Of a DNA stretch of 64,000 bases, positions 9,041 to 18,342 are shown piece after piece. The number at the start of each line of letters is the position of its first letter. Position 1 is the first letter of the stretch. The DNA comes from Variovorax sp. PBS-H4 (GTDB lineage Bacteria > Pseudomonadota > Gammaproteobacteria > Burkholderiales > Burkholderiaceae_C). Location: positions 3,286,001 to 3,350,000 of the forward strand of contig NZ_LR594675.1 of the NCBI RefSeq assembly GCF_901827205.1, written 5' to 3'. The position numbers and the translations under genes are program-made. Under the pieces are notes generated by a model. That model searched no databases. It was not told the origin of the DNA and saw only the letters and a list, made by a program, of their open reading frames with translations.

Positions 9041-9994
9041 TCAATCTTCCCGCGTTCCGAGCAGGCCCTTGGGCCTGAAGATCAGGATCAGGACCAGGAA
9101 CAGATAGGGCAGGATCGGCGCCACCTGCGAAATCGTGAGCCTGAGCAGTTCGTAGCCGAAGGTCTGCTCGCTGACTGCCACGCCGATCGCCTTCAGGCCG
9201 GTGGCCAGCGACTGGTCCATGGCCACCGCGAAGGTCTGGATGATCCCGATCAGAAGCGAGGCCAGGAACGCGCCTGCCAACGAGCCCATGCCGCCGACCA
9301 CCACCACCACGAAGATGATCGAGCCGACCGAGGCTGCCATTGCCGGCTCGGTGACGTAGGTGTTGCCGCCCACCACCCCGGCCAGGCCCGCCAGCGCCGC
9401 GCCGCCGCCGAACACCAGCATGAACACGCGCGGCACGTTGTGGCCCAGGGCCTCGACCATTTCAGGGTGCTTGAGCGCGGCCTGGATGACGAGACCGATG
9501 CGGGTGCGCGTGAGCAGCAGCCACACGGACAGCAGCATCAGGAGCGCCACCAGCATGATGAAGGAGCGCGACTTGGGAAACTGGGTGCCGTACAGCGTGA
9601 AGAGCGGTCCCTGCAGTTGCGCAGGCAGGCCGTAGGGCACGGTCGAGCGGCCCCAGACCAGTTGCACCAGTTCGAGGATCAGGTAGGACAGGCCGAAGGT
9701 CACGAGCAGCTCGGGCACATGGCCGTACTTGTGCACGCGCCGCAGGCTGTAGCGCTCGAAGCCGGCGCCGAGCGCGCCGATCAGCAGCGGCGCGATGAAC
9801 AGGGCCGGCCAGAAGCCGATGATCCCGGACAGCGTGTAGGCCACGTAGGCCCCGAGCATGTAGAAGCTGGTGTGCGCAAAGTTGAGCACGCCCATCATGC
9901 TGAAGATCAGCGTCAGGCCGGAGCTCAGCATGAACAGCAGCAGCCCATAGCTCACGCCGTTGAGCAGCGAGATGACGAAGAATTCGAGGTTCAT
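9041..9994 (-). CDS. livH: Branched-chain-type ABC transporter permease LivH
   Basis: Inner-membrane permease of 317 aa, about eight predicted hydrophobic segments, BPD_transp_2 family. It begins with SLLNGVSYGLLLFMLSSGLTLIFSMMGVLNFAH, written here only as a location at residues 8-41, which is the typical LivH amino-terminal helix pair. It ends in RPKGLLGTRED. The start is the ATG at 9992-9994. It lies two bases before livM and 83 bp after the receptor gene. The order receptor-H-M-G-F is the standard Liv arrangement. Confidence 0.96.
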   Translation of the reverse strand: MNLEFFVISLLNGVSYGLLLFMLSSGLTLIFSMMGVLNFAHTSFYMLGAYVAYTLSGIIGFWPALFIAPLLIGALGAGFERYSLRRVHKYGHVPELLVTFGLSYLILELVQLVWGRSTVPYGLPAQLQGPLFTLYGTQFPKSRSFIMLVALLMLLSVWLLLTRTRIGLVIQAALKHPEMVEALGHNVPRVFMLVFGGGAALAGLAGVVGGNTYVTEPAMAASVGSIIFVVVVVGGMGSLAGAFLASLLIGIIQTFAVAMDQSLATGLKAIGVAVSEQTFGYELLRLTISQVAPILPYLFLVLILIFRPKGLLGTRED

Positions 9995-10077
9995 CGTTCC
10001 TCAGACGGAAGGAGAAATGAAAAAGGCCCGAGTGTTGAAGTCGGGCCTCGACCGCACTGCTGGGGCCTGTCAAGCCA

Positions 10078-11325
10078 TCAGGGGCTCGGTCGCTTCATCT
10101 GGCACGAGGTGGGCGTGCTGGCCACGTACGGCTCGTAGTACTTGACGGGGACGAAGGTGTAGCCGGTCTTCTCGGCATCGACCTTGTACTTGCCTTCCGC
10201 CTTTTCCCACTTGGCGATGTACAGCCCCTGCTGGAGCTGGTGGTCGGCCTTGCGCATCTCGACCTCGCCGTTGAAGCTCTTGAACTTCATGCCTTCCAGC
10301 GCCGCAGCGACCTTCACCGGATCGGTGGACTTGGCCTTGACGAAGGCTTCGCTCAGCATCACGAAGGCCGTGTAGGCCGACGAGGTATAGAGGTCCTCGT
10401 TGAACTTCTTGTTGAACTCCTCGGACAGGCGCTGGATCTCGCCGCCCATGTTGTAGTGGCCGTATCCGACCTGGTACACCTTGCCGGCCGATGCCGAGCC
10501 CATGGCGGTCGGCGTGCCGCTCACGGTGCCGTAATAGGTGTAGAACTTGACGTTGCTCAGGCCCGAGTCGTTGGCCGCCTTGATGAGCAAGGCCAGGTCC
10601 GAGCCCCAGTTGCCGGTGATGACGGTGTCGGCGCCCGAAGCCTTGATCTTGGCGACGTAGGGCGCGAAGTCGCGCACCTGTGCAAGCGGGTGCAGGTCCT
10701 CGCCGACGATCTGTACGTCGGGCCGCTTGACCTTCAGGTCCTCCTTGGCGAACTTGGCGACCTGCTGGCCGTGCGAGTAGTTCTGGTTGAGCAGGTAGAC
10801 CTTCTTGACGTCGGGCTGATCCTTCATGAAGGTGGTCAGCGCCTCCATCTTCATGGAGGTGTCGGCGTCGAGGCGGAAATGCCAGTAGCTGCACTTGCTG
10901 TTGGTGAGGTCCGGGTCGACGGCGGCATAGTTGATGTACAGCACCTCCTTGCCGGGGTTGCGTGCATTGTTCTTCTCGAGCGCGTCGATGATGGCCAGCG
11001 CCGCGCCGGAGCCGTTGCCCTGCAGCACGTAGCGCGCGCCCTGGTCCTGGGCCGAGCGCAGCGCGTTGGTGGTCTCCTGCGGGCTGAGCTTGTTGTCGAT
11101 GCCGATGATCTCGAACTTGACGCCGGCGACGTTCTTCTTGTTGAACTCCTCCGCCAGGAACTGGTACGTCTTGAGCTGGTTCGTGCCCACCGCGGCCATC
11201 AGCCCGGACAGCGGGTCGAGCCAGGCGATCTTCACGGTCTCGCCCTTCTGCGCCAGGGCGCCGGTGGCGGTGACGGCCAGGACGGCCGCGGTTGCGAGTT
11301 TGAGTGTGCTCAGAGCGAACTTCAT
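10078..11325 (-). CDS. Branched-chain-type ABC transporter substrate-binding protein
   Basis: Periplasmic receptor of about 415 aa. Residues 1-26 form a Sec signal peptide (basic start, Ala/Val-rich core, cleavage after ALA). Mature sequence starts QKGETVKIAWLDPLSG, the entry of the type 1 periplasmic-binding fold (Peripla_BP_6). The ATG at 11323-11325 is preferred over an ORF start eight codons earlier because the signal peptide begins there and a purine-rich GGAGACAC lies just upstream. It is first in the transporter unit and is likely the most highly expressed gene of it. The ligand cannot be deduced; neighbouring acyl-CoA enzymes make an organic acid or amino acid plausible. Confidence 0.94.
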   Translation of the reverse strand: MKFALSTLKLATAAVLAVTATGALAQKGETVKIAWLDPLSGLMAAVGTNQLKTYQFLAEEFNKKNVAGVKFEIIGIDNKLSPQETTNALRSAQDQGARYVLQGNGSGAALAIIDALEKNNARNPGKEVLYINYAAVDPDLTNSKCSYWHFRLDADTSMKMEALTTFMKDQPDVKKVYLLNQNYSHGQQVAKFAKEDLKVKRPDVQIVGEDLHPLAQVRDFAPYVAKIKASGADTVITGNWGSDLALLIKAANDSGLSNVKFYTYYGTVSGTPTAMGSASAGKVYQVGYGHYNMGGEIQRLSEEFNKKFNEDLYTSSAYTAFVMLSEAFVKAKSTDPVKVAAALEGMKFKSFNGEVEMRKADHQLQQGLYIAKWEKAEGKYKVDAEKTGYTFVPVKYYEPYVASTPTSCQMKRPSP

Positions 11326-11488
11326 TTGTGTCTCCTGGTCATGCTGCAATGCGAGATGAGGTTACTGTTCTTTGTACCCCCGCCCGTCAGGGAATGCCCG
11401 TAAGAGCCCCGCTGCGGAGGCGCTTTCTATCACCCAGGCGACAGGCCGCACCTCCCTGGTGCTACCCGGCGGTAGGAATGCTGCGGCT

Positions 11489-13135
11489 TCAGCACTCGGG
11501 CAGCTTGTAGCCGCGCAGCTGCTCGCGCAGCTTGGTCTTGAGGATCTTGCCGGTGGCGCCCAACGGAATGGCCTCGACGAAGACCACGTCATCAGGCACC
11601 TGCCACTTGGCGACCATCTTGTCGCCGTAGAACGCGAGCAGTTCCTCGCGGCTGAGCTCGGCGCCGGGCTTCTTCACGACGATCACGATCGGCCGCTCGT
11701 CCCACTTGGGATGCGGCACGCCGACGCAGGCCGCCATCGCGACCGCCGGATGCGCTACCGCGATGTTCTCGATGTCGATGGAGCTGATCCATTCGCCGCC
11801 GGACTTGATCACGTCCTTGCTGCGGTCGGTGATCTGCAGGAAGCCATCGGGATCGATGGTGGCGACGTCGCCGGTCGGAAACCAGCCGCGGCCGCGCGCG
11901 TCGGGCACCAGTGGATCGCCGCCCTCGCCCTTGAAGTATTCCTTGACCACCCAGGGGCCCTTCACCAGCAGGTCGCCGGAGGCCTTGCCGTCCCAGGGCA
12001 GTTCCTGGCCGCCGCCGTCGACGATCTTCATGTCGACCCCGAAGATGGCGCGGCCCTGCTTCATGCGGATCGCCGTCTGCTGCTCCTGCGACTGCGACAG
12101 GTGCTTGTTCTTGAGCGTGCACAGCGTGCCGAGCGGCGACATCTCGGTCATGCCCCAGGCGTGCAGCACCTCGACGCCGTACTGCTGCTGGAAGGCGTCG
12201 ATCATGGCCGGCGGGCAGGCCGACCCGCCGATCACGGTGCGCTTGAGGGTGGAGAACTTCAGGTCCTGCGCCTGCATGTGGCCCAGCAGCATCTGCCACA
12301 CGGTGGGCACGCCGGCCGCGAAGCTGACCTTCTCGCTCTCGATCAGCTCATAGACCGACTTGCCGTCCAGCGCCGGGCCGGGGAACACCAGCTTTGCGCC
12401 CGTCAGCGCAGCCGAGTACGGAATGCCCCAGGCGTTGACGTGGAACATCGGCACCACCGGCAGCACGGCGTCGCGCGCCGACAGGTTCATCACGTCCGGC
12501 AGTGCCGCCGCGTAGGCATGCAGCAGGGTCGAGCGGTGGCTGTAGAGCGCAGCCTTGGGGTTGCCGGTGGTGCCGCTCGTGTAGCACATGCTCGAGGCCG
12601 AGTTCTCGTCGAAGCTGGGCCAGTCGTACCGGTCGGACAGGGGCCCCATCCAGGCCTCGTAGCTCACCAGGTTGGGGACACCCGTGTCTGCCGGCAGCTT
12701 GTCGGCATCGCACAGCGCGATCCACTTCTTGACGGTGGCGCACTTGGCGTGAATCGCCTGTACCAGCGGCAGGAACGTGAGGTCGAAGAACAGGATCTGG
12801 TCCTCGGCATGGTTGGCGATCCAGGCGATCTGGTCGGGATGCAGCCGGGGGTTGACGGTATGCAGCACCCGTCCGCTGCCGCTGACGCCGTAATACAGCT
12901 CCAGGTGGCGGTAGCCGTTCCAGGCCAAGGTCGCCACGCGGTCGCTGAAGAGCAGTTGTTCCTGGTCCAGCGCATTGGCGACCTGGCGCGCACGGGAAGC
13001 GATCTGGCGCCAGTTGCTGCGGTGGATGTCGCCTTCGACCCGCCGCGACACGATTTCCCCGTCGCCGTTGTGGCGTTCGGCGAACTCGATCAGCGACGAG
13101 ATCAGCAATGGTTGGTCCTGCATTAAACCCAGCAT
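11489..13135 (-). CDS. Fatty-acyl/long-chain acyl-CoA ligase (AMP-forming)
   Basis: An ANL-family enzyme of 548 aa that activates a carboxylic acid with ATP and CoA. The phosphate-binding P-loop YTSGTTGNPKAAL is at residues 185-197. The adenylate motif GWFPTGDVATIDPDG and the C-terminal ..GATGKILKTKL.. lysine segment are present. The start is the ATG at 13133-13135 with AAGGAG eight bases upstream; an ORF extension of 27 codons upstream is not needed. It is on the same strand as the Liv transporter, 163 bp before the receptor start. It could activate the acid imported by that transporter and hand it to the beta-oxidation enzymes. Chain-length specificity is unresolved. Confidence 0.93.
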   Translation of the reverse strand: MLGLMQDQPLLISSLIEFAERHNGDGEIVSRRVEGDIHRSNWRQIASRARQVANALDQEQLLFSDRVATLAWNGYRHLELYYGVSGSGRVLHTVNPRLHPDQIAWIANHAEDQILFFDLTFLPLVQAIHAKCATVKKWIALCDADKLPADTGVPNLVSYEAWMGPLSDRYDWPSFDENSASSMCYTSGTTGNPKAALYSHRSTLLHAYAAALPDVMNLSARDAVLPVVPMFHVNAWGIPYSAALTGAKLVFPGPALDGKSVYELIESEKVSFAAGVPTVWQMLLGHMQAQDLKFSTLKRTVIGGSACPPAMIDAFQQQYGVEVLHAWGMTEMSPLGTLCTLKNKHLSQSQEQQTAIRMKQGRAIFGVDMKIVDGGGQELPWDGKASGDLLVKGPWVVKEYFKGEGGDPLVPDARGRGWFPTGDVATIDPDGFLQITDRSKDVIKSGGEWISSIDIENIAVAHPAVAMAACVGVPHPKWDERPIVIVVKKPGAELSREELLAFYGDKMVAKWQVPDDVVFVEAIPLGATGKILKTKLREQLRGYKLPEC

Positions 13136-13323
13136 CGGAAGGCTCCTTGGAACGACATTTCTTGAAAAATTCGCGCGTCGGGCCGGGCGGCCCTGCGGCA
13201 CCTGCGATTCACGCAATCTTCTAGCGATCCCACAATGACAGAAACCCGCAGAACGACCACAGGCGGCCGCGCGGCGCCGCTGCCGATGCGGCGGACGCGG
13301 CGGATGAGGCCGGGTACCGGAAC

Positions 13324-14625
13324 CTATTCGTCAGGCGTCCACTCCACCCGCACCCCCAGACTGCGCAGGTTCTCGGCGAAGCGCGGATGGGCGCGCCGGA
13401 TAGGCGCGGCGTTGCGGATCTCCGAACGCCCCTCGATGCTCGCCGCGACCATGAAAAGCGCGATCGCGACGCGGATGATGTAGGGGCTCTCGACCACGGC
13501 AGGCGCCAGCGGCCCGCCGCCGAAGGTGATCAGCCGGTGCGGGTCGGACGAGAACACGTGGGCGCCGAATTTCGAGAGCTCGCCGGTCCAGCCCAGGGCA
13601 CCGTCGTAGACCTTGTTCCAGAACATCGCGTTGCCCTCGGCGCGCACGCCCAGTGCGATGAAGATCGGCAGCAGGTCGACCGGAAAATAGGGCCAGGGGG
13701 CTGCCTCGACCTTGGTCAGCACATTGGCCGTGAACGGGGCCTGCACCTTCAGCGGGCCGCTTCGGTGGGCCTGGGACCAGCCGTCGCGGTGCTCGATCCG
13801 GACGCCGAACTTGGCAAAGGTGCGGTCGATCAGCGGGAACTGCTCCGGCGCGGAGTTGCGCACCTGCACCTCGCCGCCGGTTATGGCGCCCAGCGCGAGG
13901 AAGGTGGTGATCTCGTGGAAATCCTCGTCGAAGCGGAATTCGCCCCCAGCCAGAGGCGCGCCGCCCTGCACGGTCAGTTTCGACGTGCCGATACCCTCGA
14001 TGCGCGCGCCCATCATCGCCATGAAACGGCAGAACTCCTGCACGTGCGGCTCCGAGGCCGCATTCGTCAGCGTCGAAGTGCCGGCGGCAGAGACGGCGCA
14101 AAGGACGAAGTTCTCGGTGGTGGTGACGGAGGCGTAGTCGAGCCAGTGGTCCACCGGACGCATGCCCTCTTCCAGGCGCACCAGCAGCGAGCCGCCGGTA
14201 CGTTCGACGCGGCCGCCGAAGTGGCGGAAGACCTCGACATGGGGGTCGATCTCGCGCACCCCCAGCGTGCAGCCCTTGACGTTGTCCTCCAGCCGGGCCA
14301 CGCCGAAGCGGGCGAGCAGCGGCGGCACCAGCATGATCGAGGACCGCATCTCCTCAGGCAGGCGATGGCGCGCGGCGTCGAAGCCGGTGTCCCGGTGGTG
14401 CAGGTCCAGCGTGCCCGCCTCGCGGTCGAGCCGCACGTCGCTGCCTAGGTCACGGAAGATCTCGAGGATCTTGCGCACGTCGGTGATGTCCGGCACGCCG
14501 TGCAGGCGCAGGGGCTCGCGCGTGAGCAAGGTGGCGCAGAGCACGGGCAGCACCGCGTTCTTGTTGGCCGAAGGATTGATCCGGCCGCGCAGGGGCGTGC
14601 CACCGTGGACGATAAGACTGGACAT
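13324..14625 (-). CDS. MurA-family UDP-N-acetylglucosamine 1-carboxyvinyltransferase (paralogue)
   Basis: An EPSP-synthase-fold enolpyruvyl transferase of 433 aa. MurA transfers enolpyruvate from PEP to UDP-GlcNAc, the first committed step of peptidoglycan synthesis. Catalytic-type residues are visible: K22 and N23 in SANKNAVLP, R94-type MRSS near 93-96, C119 in KGCTLGVREIDPH (the position of the PEP-adduct, fosfomycin-target Cys) and the FPVDLLP aspartate. The start is the ATG at 14623-14625. In Burkholderiales the main murA usually sits beside hisG; this copy is isolated, facing away from selO, and its motifs diverge (KGCTLGVRE rather than GGCAIGARP). It is therefore more likely a second, specialised member than the housekeeping enzyme. 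Confidence 0.85.
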   Translation of the reverse strand: MSSLIVHGGTPLRGRINPSANKNAVLPVLCATLLTREPLRLHGVPDITDVRKILEIFRDLGSDVRLDREAGTLDLHHRDTGFDAARHRLPEEMRSSIMLVPPLLARFGVARLEDNVKGCTLGVREIDPHVEVFRHFGGRVERTGGSLLVRLEEGMRPVDHWLDYASVTTTENFVLCAVSAAGTSTLTNAASEPHVQEFCRFMAMMGARIEGIGTSKLTVQGGAPLAGGEFRFDEDFHEITTFLALGAITGGEVQVRNSAPEQFPLIDRTFAKFGVRIEHRDGWSQAHRSGPLKVQAPFTANVLTKVEAAPWPYFPVDLLPIFIALGVRAEGNAMFWNKVYDGALGWTGELSKFGAHVFSSDPHRLITFGGGPLAPAVVESPYIIRVAIALFMVAASIEGRSEIRNAAPIRRAHPRFAENLRSLGVRVEWTPDE

Positions 14626-14799
14626 GGGAGGGGAAGACCTGGATGTGAGGCGGCGAGGGAACGCGAGCCCGAACTCTACCGGCTCCGGCCGTGTAAACCG
14701 TGGCGCAGCGCCTTGCTTGAACAAATGGAAACAGGACGCCAGCAGAGAGCCGATGGCCCCCGCGGCGCGGGGTTTAGGTCGGTACGGGACAATCCCCGC

Positions 14800-16290
14800 A
14801 TGAGCATCCTTGCAGACGAAGCGGAAGTGGTCGACCTCGGCGTCGACTGGACCGCCGGCTTCTCGACCCTGGGCCCCGCCTTTTTCACCGAGCTGCGCCC
14901 CACTCCGCTGCCCGAGCCCTATTGGGTTGGACGCAGCCACGCGTTGGCGCGCGAGATCGGGCTGGACGAAGCCCGCCTGCAGTTGGGAGACGGCCTGGCC
15001 GCCTTCACGGGCAATGTCCCGGTCGCCGGCACCCGGCCGCTGGCCAGCGTCTACAGCGGCCATCAGTTCGGTGTCTGGGCTGGCCAGCTGGGCGATGGTC
15101 GCGCCATCCTGATGGGCGAGACCGCGAGCGGGTGGGAGCTGCAGCTCAAGGGCGCGGGGCGCACGCCCTACTCGCGGATGGGCGACGGCCGCGCTGTGCT
15201 GCGCTCCAGCATCCGCGAATTCCTCTGCAGCGAGGCCATGCACGCCCTCGGCATTCCGACCACACGCGCGCTGTGCGTGACGGGATCCGACGCGCAGGTG
15301 GTGCGCGAGGAAATCGAGACGGCCGCGGTCGTGACGCGTGCGGCGCCCAGCTTCATCCGCTTCGGCCATTTCGAGCATTTCGCCGCCGCCAACCGCGTCG
15401 ACGAGCTGCGCGCGTTGGCCGACTTCGTGATCGACCGCTTCTACCCGGCCTGCCGCCACGGCGCGCGCTTCGAGCGCTTCGGCGGCAATGCCTACGCGGC
15501 GTTCCTCGAGGCGGTGAGCGAGCGCACCGCGGCGCTGCTTGCGCAGTGGCAGGCCGTGGGCTTCTGCCACGGCGTGATGAACACCGACAACATGAGCATT
15601 CTCGGGCTCACCATCGACTACGGGCCCTTCCAGTTCCTCGACGGCTTCGACCCGCGCCACATCTGCAACCACAGCGACACTGGCGGGCGCTACGCCTACA
15701 ACCAGCAGCCCAACGTCGCCTACTGGAACCTGTTCTGCCTGGCCCAGGCGCTCCTGCCGCTGATCGGCGACCAGGAAGTCGCCGTGGCCGCCCTGGAGTC
15801 GTACAAGACGGTGTTCCCGGAGGCCTACGAGGCGCGGATGCGCGCCAAGCTCGGCCTGCCCGAGGCCGCGCCCGACGACCGCGCGCTTGTCGAAAGCGTG
15901 CTGAAGCTGCTCGCGCAGGAAAAGGTGGACTACACCATCTTCTGGCGCCGCCTCGCCGACCACAAGGCCGGCGGTGACCCGGCTCCGGTCCGCGACCTGT
16001 TCCTCGACCGGGCCGGCATCGACGGCTGGCTGCAGGCCTTCGTGCAGCGCCACGCGCAGGTCCCGGCGGGCCAGGCGGCACAATCGATGCGCGACGCCAA
16101 TCCGAAATTCGTGCTCAGGAACCATCTGGGCCAACAGGCCATCGAACTGGCGCAGCGCAAGGACTTCTCTGGCGTGGCCACCTTGCTGAAGCTGCTCGAA
16201 ACCCCATTTGAAGACCACGCCGGCCACGAGGCCTATGCCGGCTTCCCGCCCGACTGGGCTTCCACGATCGAAATCAGCTGCTCATCATGA
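14800..16290 (+). CDS. selO: SelO/YdiU pseudokinase protein adenylyltransferase
   Basis: SelO-family proteins have an inverted ATP orientation and AMPylate proteins involved in redox homeostasis. At 496 aa, length fits the family. Visible motifs are VYSGHQFG (85-92), GRTPYSRMGDGRAVLRSS (120-137), the lysine K118 in LKGAG, HGVMNTDNMS (258-267) and DYGPF (273-277). The C-terminus ends SCSS, with a Cys (C494) where the eukaryotic proteins carry selenocysteine. The ATG at 14800 was chosen because the family begins here; the frame is open another 100 codons upstream across the murA-like start. The stop overlaps the msrB start by four bases (ATGA). Confidence 0.95.
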   Translation: MSILADEAEVVDLGVDWTAGFSTLGPAFFTELRPTPLPEPYWVGRSHALAREIGLDEARLQLGDGLAAFTGNVPVAGTRPLASVYSGHQFGVWAGQLGDGRAILMGETASGWELQLKGAGRTPYSRMGDGRAVLRSSIREFLCSEAMHALGIPTTRALCVTGSDAQVVREEIETAAVVTRAAPSFIRFGHFEHFAAANRVDELRALADFVIDRFYPACRHGARFERFGGNAYAAFLEAVSERTAALLAQWQAVGFCHGVMNTDNMSILGLTIDYGPFQFLDGFDPRHICNHSDTGGRYAYNQQPNVAYWNLFCLAQALLPLIGDQEVAVAALESYKTVFPEAYEARMRAKLGLPEAAPDDRALVESVLKLLAQEKVDYTIFWRRLADHKAGGDPAPVRDLFLDRAGIDGWLQAFVQRHAQVPAGQAAQSMRDANPKFVLRNHLGQQAIELAQRKDFSGVATLLKLLETPFEDHAGHEAYAGFPPDWASTIEISCSS

Positions 16291-16697
16291 CTGCACCCGT
16301 CCAGAAAACCGACGCCGAATGGAAAGCCCTGCTCGCCGAGAAAGGCGCCGAACCCGCCGCCTTCGAGGTCACGCGCCATGCCGCCACCGAACGCCCCTTC
16401 ACCGGCAAATACGAAGCGCATTGGGACGACGGCACCTACCACTGCATCTGCTGCGGCGCCAAGCTGTTCGAATCGGCCACCAAATTCGATGCCGGCTGCG
16501 GCTGGCCCAGCTTCTCGCAGGAGGCGGTTCCCGGTGCGATCAAGAACATCGTCGACCGCTCGCACGGCATGGTGCGCACCGAGAACGTCTGCGCCAACTG
16601 CGGTGCCCATCTGGGCCATGTGTTCCCCGACGGCCCGACCGAGACCGGCCTGCGCTACTGCATGAACTCTGCCTCGCTCGATTTCCAGAAGCGCTGA
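16287..16697 (+). CDS. msrB: Peptide-methionine (R)-S-oxide reductase MsrB
   Basis: MsrB reduces the R epimer of methionine sulfoxide in proteins. The 136 aa protein has two zinc-binding CxxC pairs (C53/C56 and C102/C105), the family motif CGWPSF (71-76), GHVFPDGP (110-117) and the catalytic C125 in RYCMNSASL. It is translationally coupled to selO through a four-base overlap, and the next gene starts one base after its stop. Cytoplasmic; no signal peptide. Coupling of a redox-linked AMPylator with a methionine repair enzyme suggests an oxidative-stress unit. Confidence 0.97.
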   Translation: MTAPVQKTDAEWKALLAEKGAEPAAFEVTRHAATERPFTGKYEAHWDDGTYHCICCGAKLFESATKFDAGCGWPSFSQEAVPGAIKNIVDRSHGMVRTENVCANCGAHLGHVFPDGPTETGLRYCMNSASLDFQKR

Positions 16698-16698
16698 C

Positions 16699-17238
16699 AT
16701 GAAGGTCCTGCTCGACTTCTTTCCGATCCTGCTGTTCTTCGGCGCCTTCAAGCTCTACGACATCTACACCGCCACCGGCGTGCTGATGGCGGCCACCGTG
16801 CTGCAGATGGCCATCGTTTGGTTCACCGAACGGCGACTGGCGCCGATGCAGAAGGCCACGCTGGTGCTGATCCTGCTCTTCGGCTCGCTGACGCTGTTGC
16901 TGCACGACGACCGCTTCATCAAGTGGAAGCCGACCGTGCTCTACGGCGCCATGGCCGTGGCGCTGGCCATTGCGCTGTGGGTGTTCAAGAAGAACTTCCT
17001 CAAGATGCTGCTGGGCGCGCAGCTCGACCTGCCGGTGCCGGTCTGGAACCGGCTCAATGTCGCATGGATCGCGTACTGCGTGTTCATGGCTGCAATCAAC
17101 GGTTACGTGGCGGCCTACTTCAGCACCGAGGCCTGGGTGAACTTCAAGCTCTGGGGCTATGCGTTCCCGGTCGTGTTCCTGGTGGCCCAGGGCCTGTACA
17201 TCTCGCCGCATCTGAAATCGGACAAGCCTGCAGCATGA
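16699..17238 (+). CDS. yciB: Septation protein A (YciB/IspZ family)
   Basis: An inner-membrane protein of 179 aa with five to six hydrophobic helices. Family features include the start MKVLLDFFPILLFF, KPTVLYG and a C-terminal KLWGYAFPVVFLVAQGLYIS segment (about residues 150-169). YciB interacts with the elongation/division machinery and influences envelope integrity in enterics. The ATG at 16699 follows the msrB stop by one base, and its own stop overlaps the bolA-like start by four bases. Confidence 0.95.
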   Translation: MKVLLDFFPILLFFGAFKLYDIYTATGVLMAATVLQMAIVWFTERRLAPMQKATLVLILLFGSLTLLLHDDRFIKWKPTVLYGAMAVALAIALWVFKKNFLKMLLGAQLDLPVPVWNRLNVAWIAYCVFMAAINGYVAAYFSTEAWVNFKLWGYAFPVVFLVAQGLYISPHLKSDKPAA

Positions 17239-17498
17239 GCCTCGCGACCGCCACCGACCTTGAAGCGCGCCTGCGGGCGGCGCTGCAGCCGACCGTGCTC
17301 GAGGTGATCGACGAAAGCGCGGCGCATGCCGGCCATGCGGGTGCCAACGCAGAGGGCTACGGCACCCATTTCCGGGTGCGGATCGCCTCTCCCCTCTTCG
17401 AAGGAAAGCCGCGCGTGGCGCGCCATCGCCTTGTGTATGATGCGCTGCAACTTTTCATCGCACAGGGCCTTCACGCCATCGCCATCGAGACGCTTTGA
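17235..17498 (+). CDS. BolA family protein
   Basis: A small class II KH-fold protein of 87 aa. BolA proteins work with monothiol glutaredoxins in iron-sulfur handling and morphology control. The family core is seen in HFRVRIASPLFEGK (about 46-59), the conserved histidine in RHRLVYDAL (63-71) and the tail LHAIAIETL. It overlaps yciB by four bases and is followed by a peptidyl-prolyl isomerase gene 47 bp on. The lengths and motifs fit a BolA/IbaG-like member; which subgroup is not decided. Confidence 0.93.
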   Translation: MSLATATDLEARLRAALQPTVLEVIDESAAHAGHAGANAEGYGTHFRVRIASPLFEGKPRVARHRLVYDALQLFIAQGLHAIAIETL

Positions 17499-17545
17499 AG
17501 CGCTTTGTTTCCCGCCCTCCCGGCGGCAAAAGTACCCTCCCCTCC

Positions 17546-18325
17546 ATGAAGAAACATCTCCTGCAGGCTGCAGCCGCCGCCGCCCTTCTGGCTGCACTTC
17601 CCGCCTTTGCGCAGAACGCCGCCATCGTCAATGGCAAGCCGGTGCCCAAGGCCCGCATGGACGTGCTGGCCCAGCAGCTCGCCGCCGCAGGCCGCCCGGT
17701 CACGCCGGAAATGCAAGGCCAGCTGCGCGAAGAAGTGGTCGCCCGCGAGATCTTCATGCAGGAAGCCCAGAAGCAAGGCCTGGACGGCACCGACGACTAC
17801 AAGAATCAGCTGGAGCTGGCGCGCCAGGCCATCCTGATCCGCCAGCTGTTCGACAACTACCGCAAGAGCAATGCGGTGTCCGATGCCGACGCACAGGCCG
17901 AGTACGACAAGTTCGCCGCTGCCAATGGCGGCAAGGAATACAAGGCCCGCCACATCCTGGTCGAAAAGGAAGACCAGGCCCAGAAGATCCTGGCCGACCT
18001 CAAGAAGGGCGCCAAGTTCGAGGACCTCGCCAAGAAGCAGAGCAAGGATCCGGGCTCCGGCGCCAACGGCGGTGACCTCGACTGGGCCGCGCCGGCCAGC
18101 TTCGTGCCCGAATTCTCGGAGGCGATGATCAAGCTCAAGAAGGGCGAGACGACCCCGGCGCCGGTCAAGTCGCAGTTCGGCTACCACATCATCCGCGTCG
18201 ACGACATCCGCCAGGCCCAGTTGCCGAAGCTGGAAGAGGTCAAGCCGCAAATCGTGCAGCAGCTGCAGCAACAGCGTTTGCAGAAGTACCAGGAAGAGCT
18301 GCGGGCCAAGGCGAAGGTCGAATAA
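17546..18325 (+). CDS. Periplasmic parvulin-type peptidyl-prolyl isomerase
   Basis: A PpiC/SurA-like foldase of 259 aa. Residues 1-23 form a Sec signal peptide (MKKHLLQ, Ala/Leu core, cleavage near AFA-QNA). A helical SurA_N-like region follows, then a parvulin domain at about residues 132-228 with ARHILV, FEDLAKKQSKDPGS, GGDLDW and FGYHIIRV. The chosen ATG at 17546 starts the signal peptide; a longer frame begins 17 codons earlier. It probably helps outer-membrane protein folding. A strong terminator follows 25 bp after the stop. Confidence 0.95.
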   Translation: MKKHLLQAAAAAALLAALPAFAQNAAIVNGKPVPKARMDVLAQQLAAAGRPVTPEMQGQLREEVVAREIFMQEAQKQGLDGTDDYKNQLELARQAILIRQLFDNYRKSNAVSDADAQAEYDKFAAANGGKEYKARHILVEKEDQAQKILADLKKGAKFEDLAKKQSKDPGSGANGGDLDWAAPASFVPEFSEAMIKLKKGETTPAPVKSQFGYHIIRVDDIRQAQLPKLEEVKPQIVQQLQQQRLQKYQEELRAKAKVE

Positions 18326-18342
18326 GGCCGTTCAGCGCTTCA

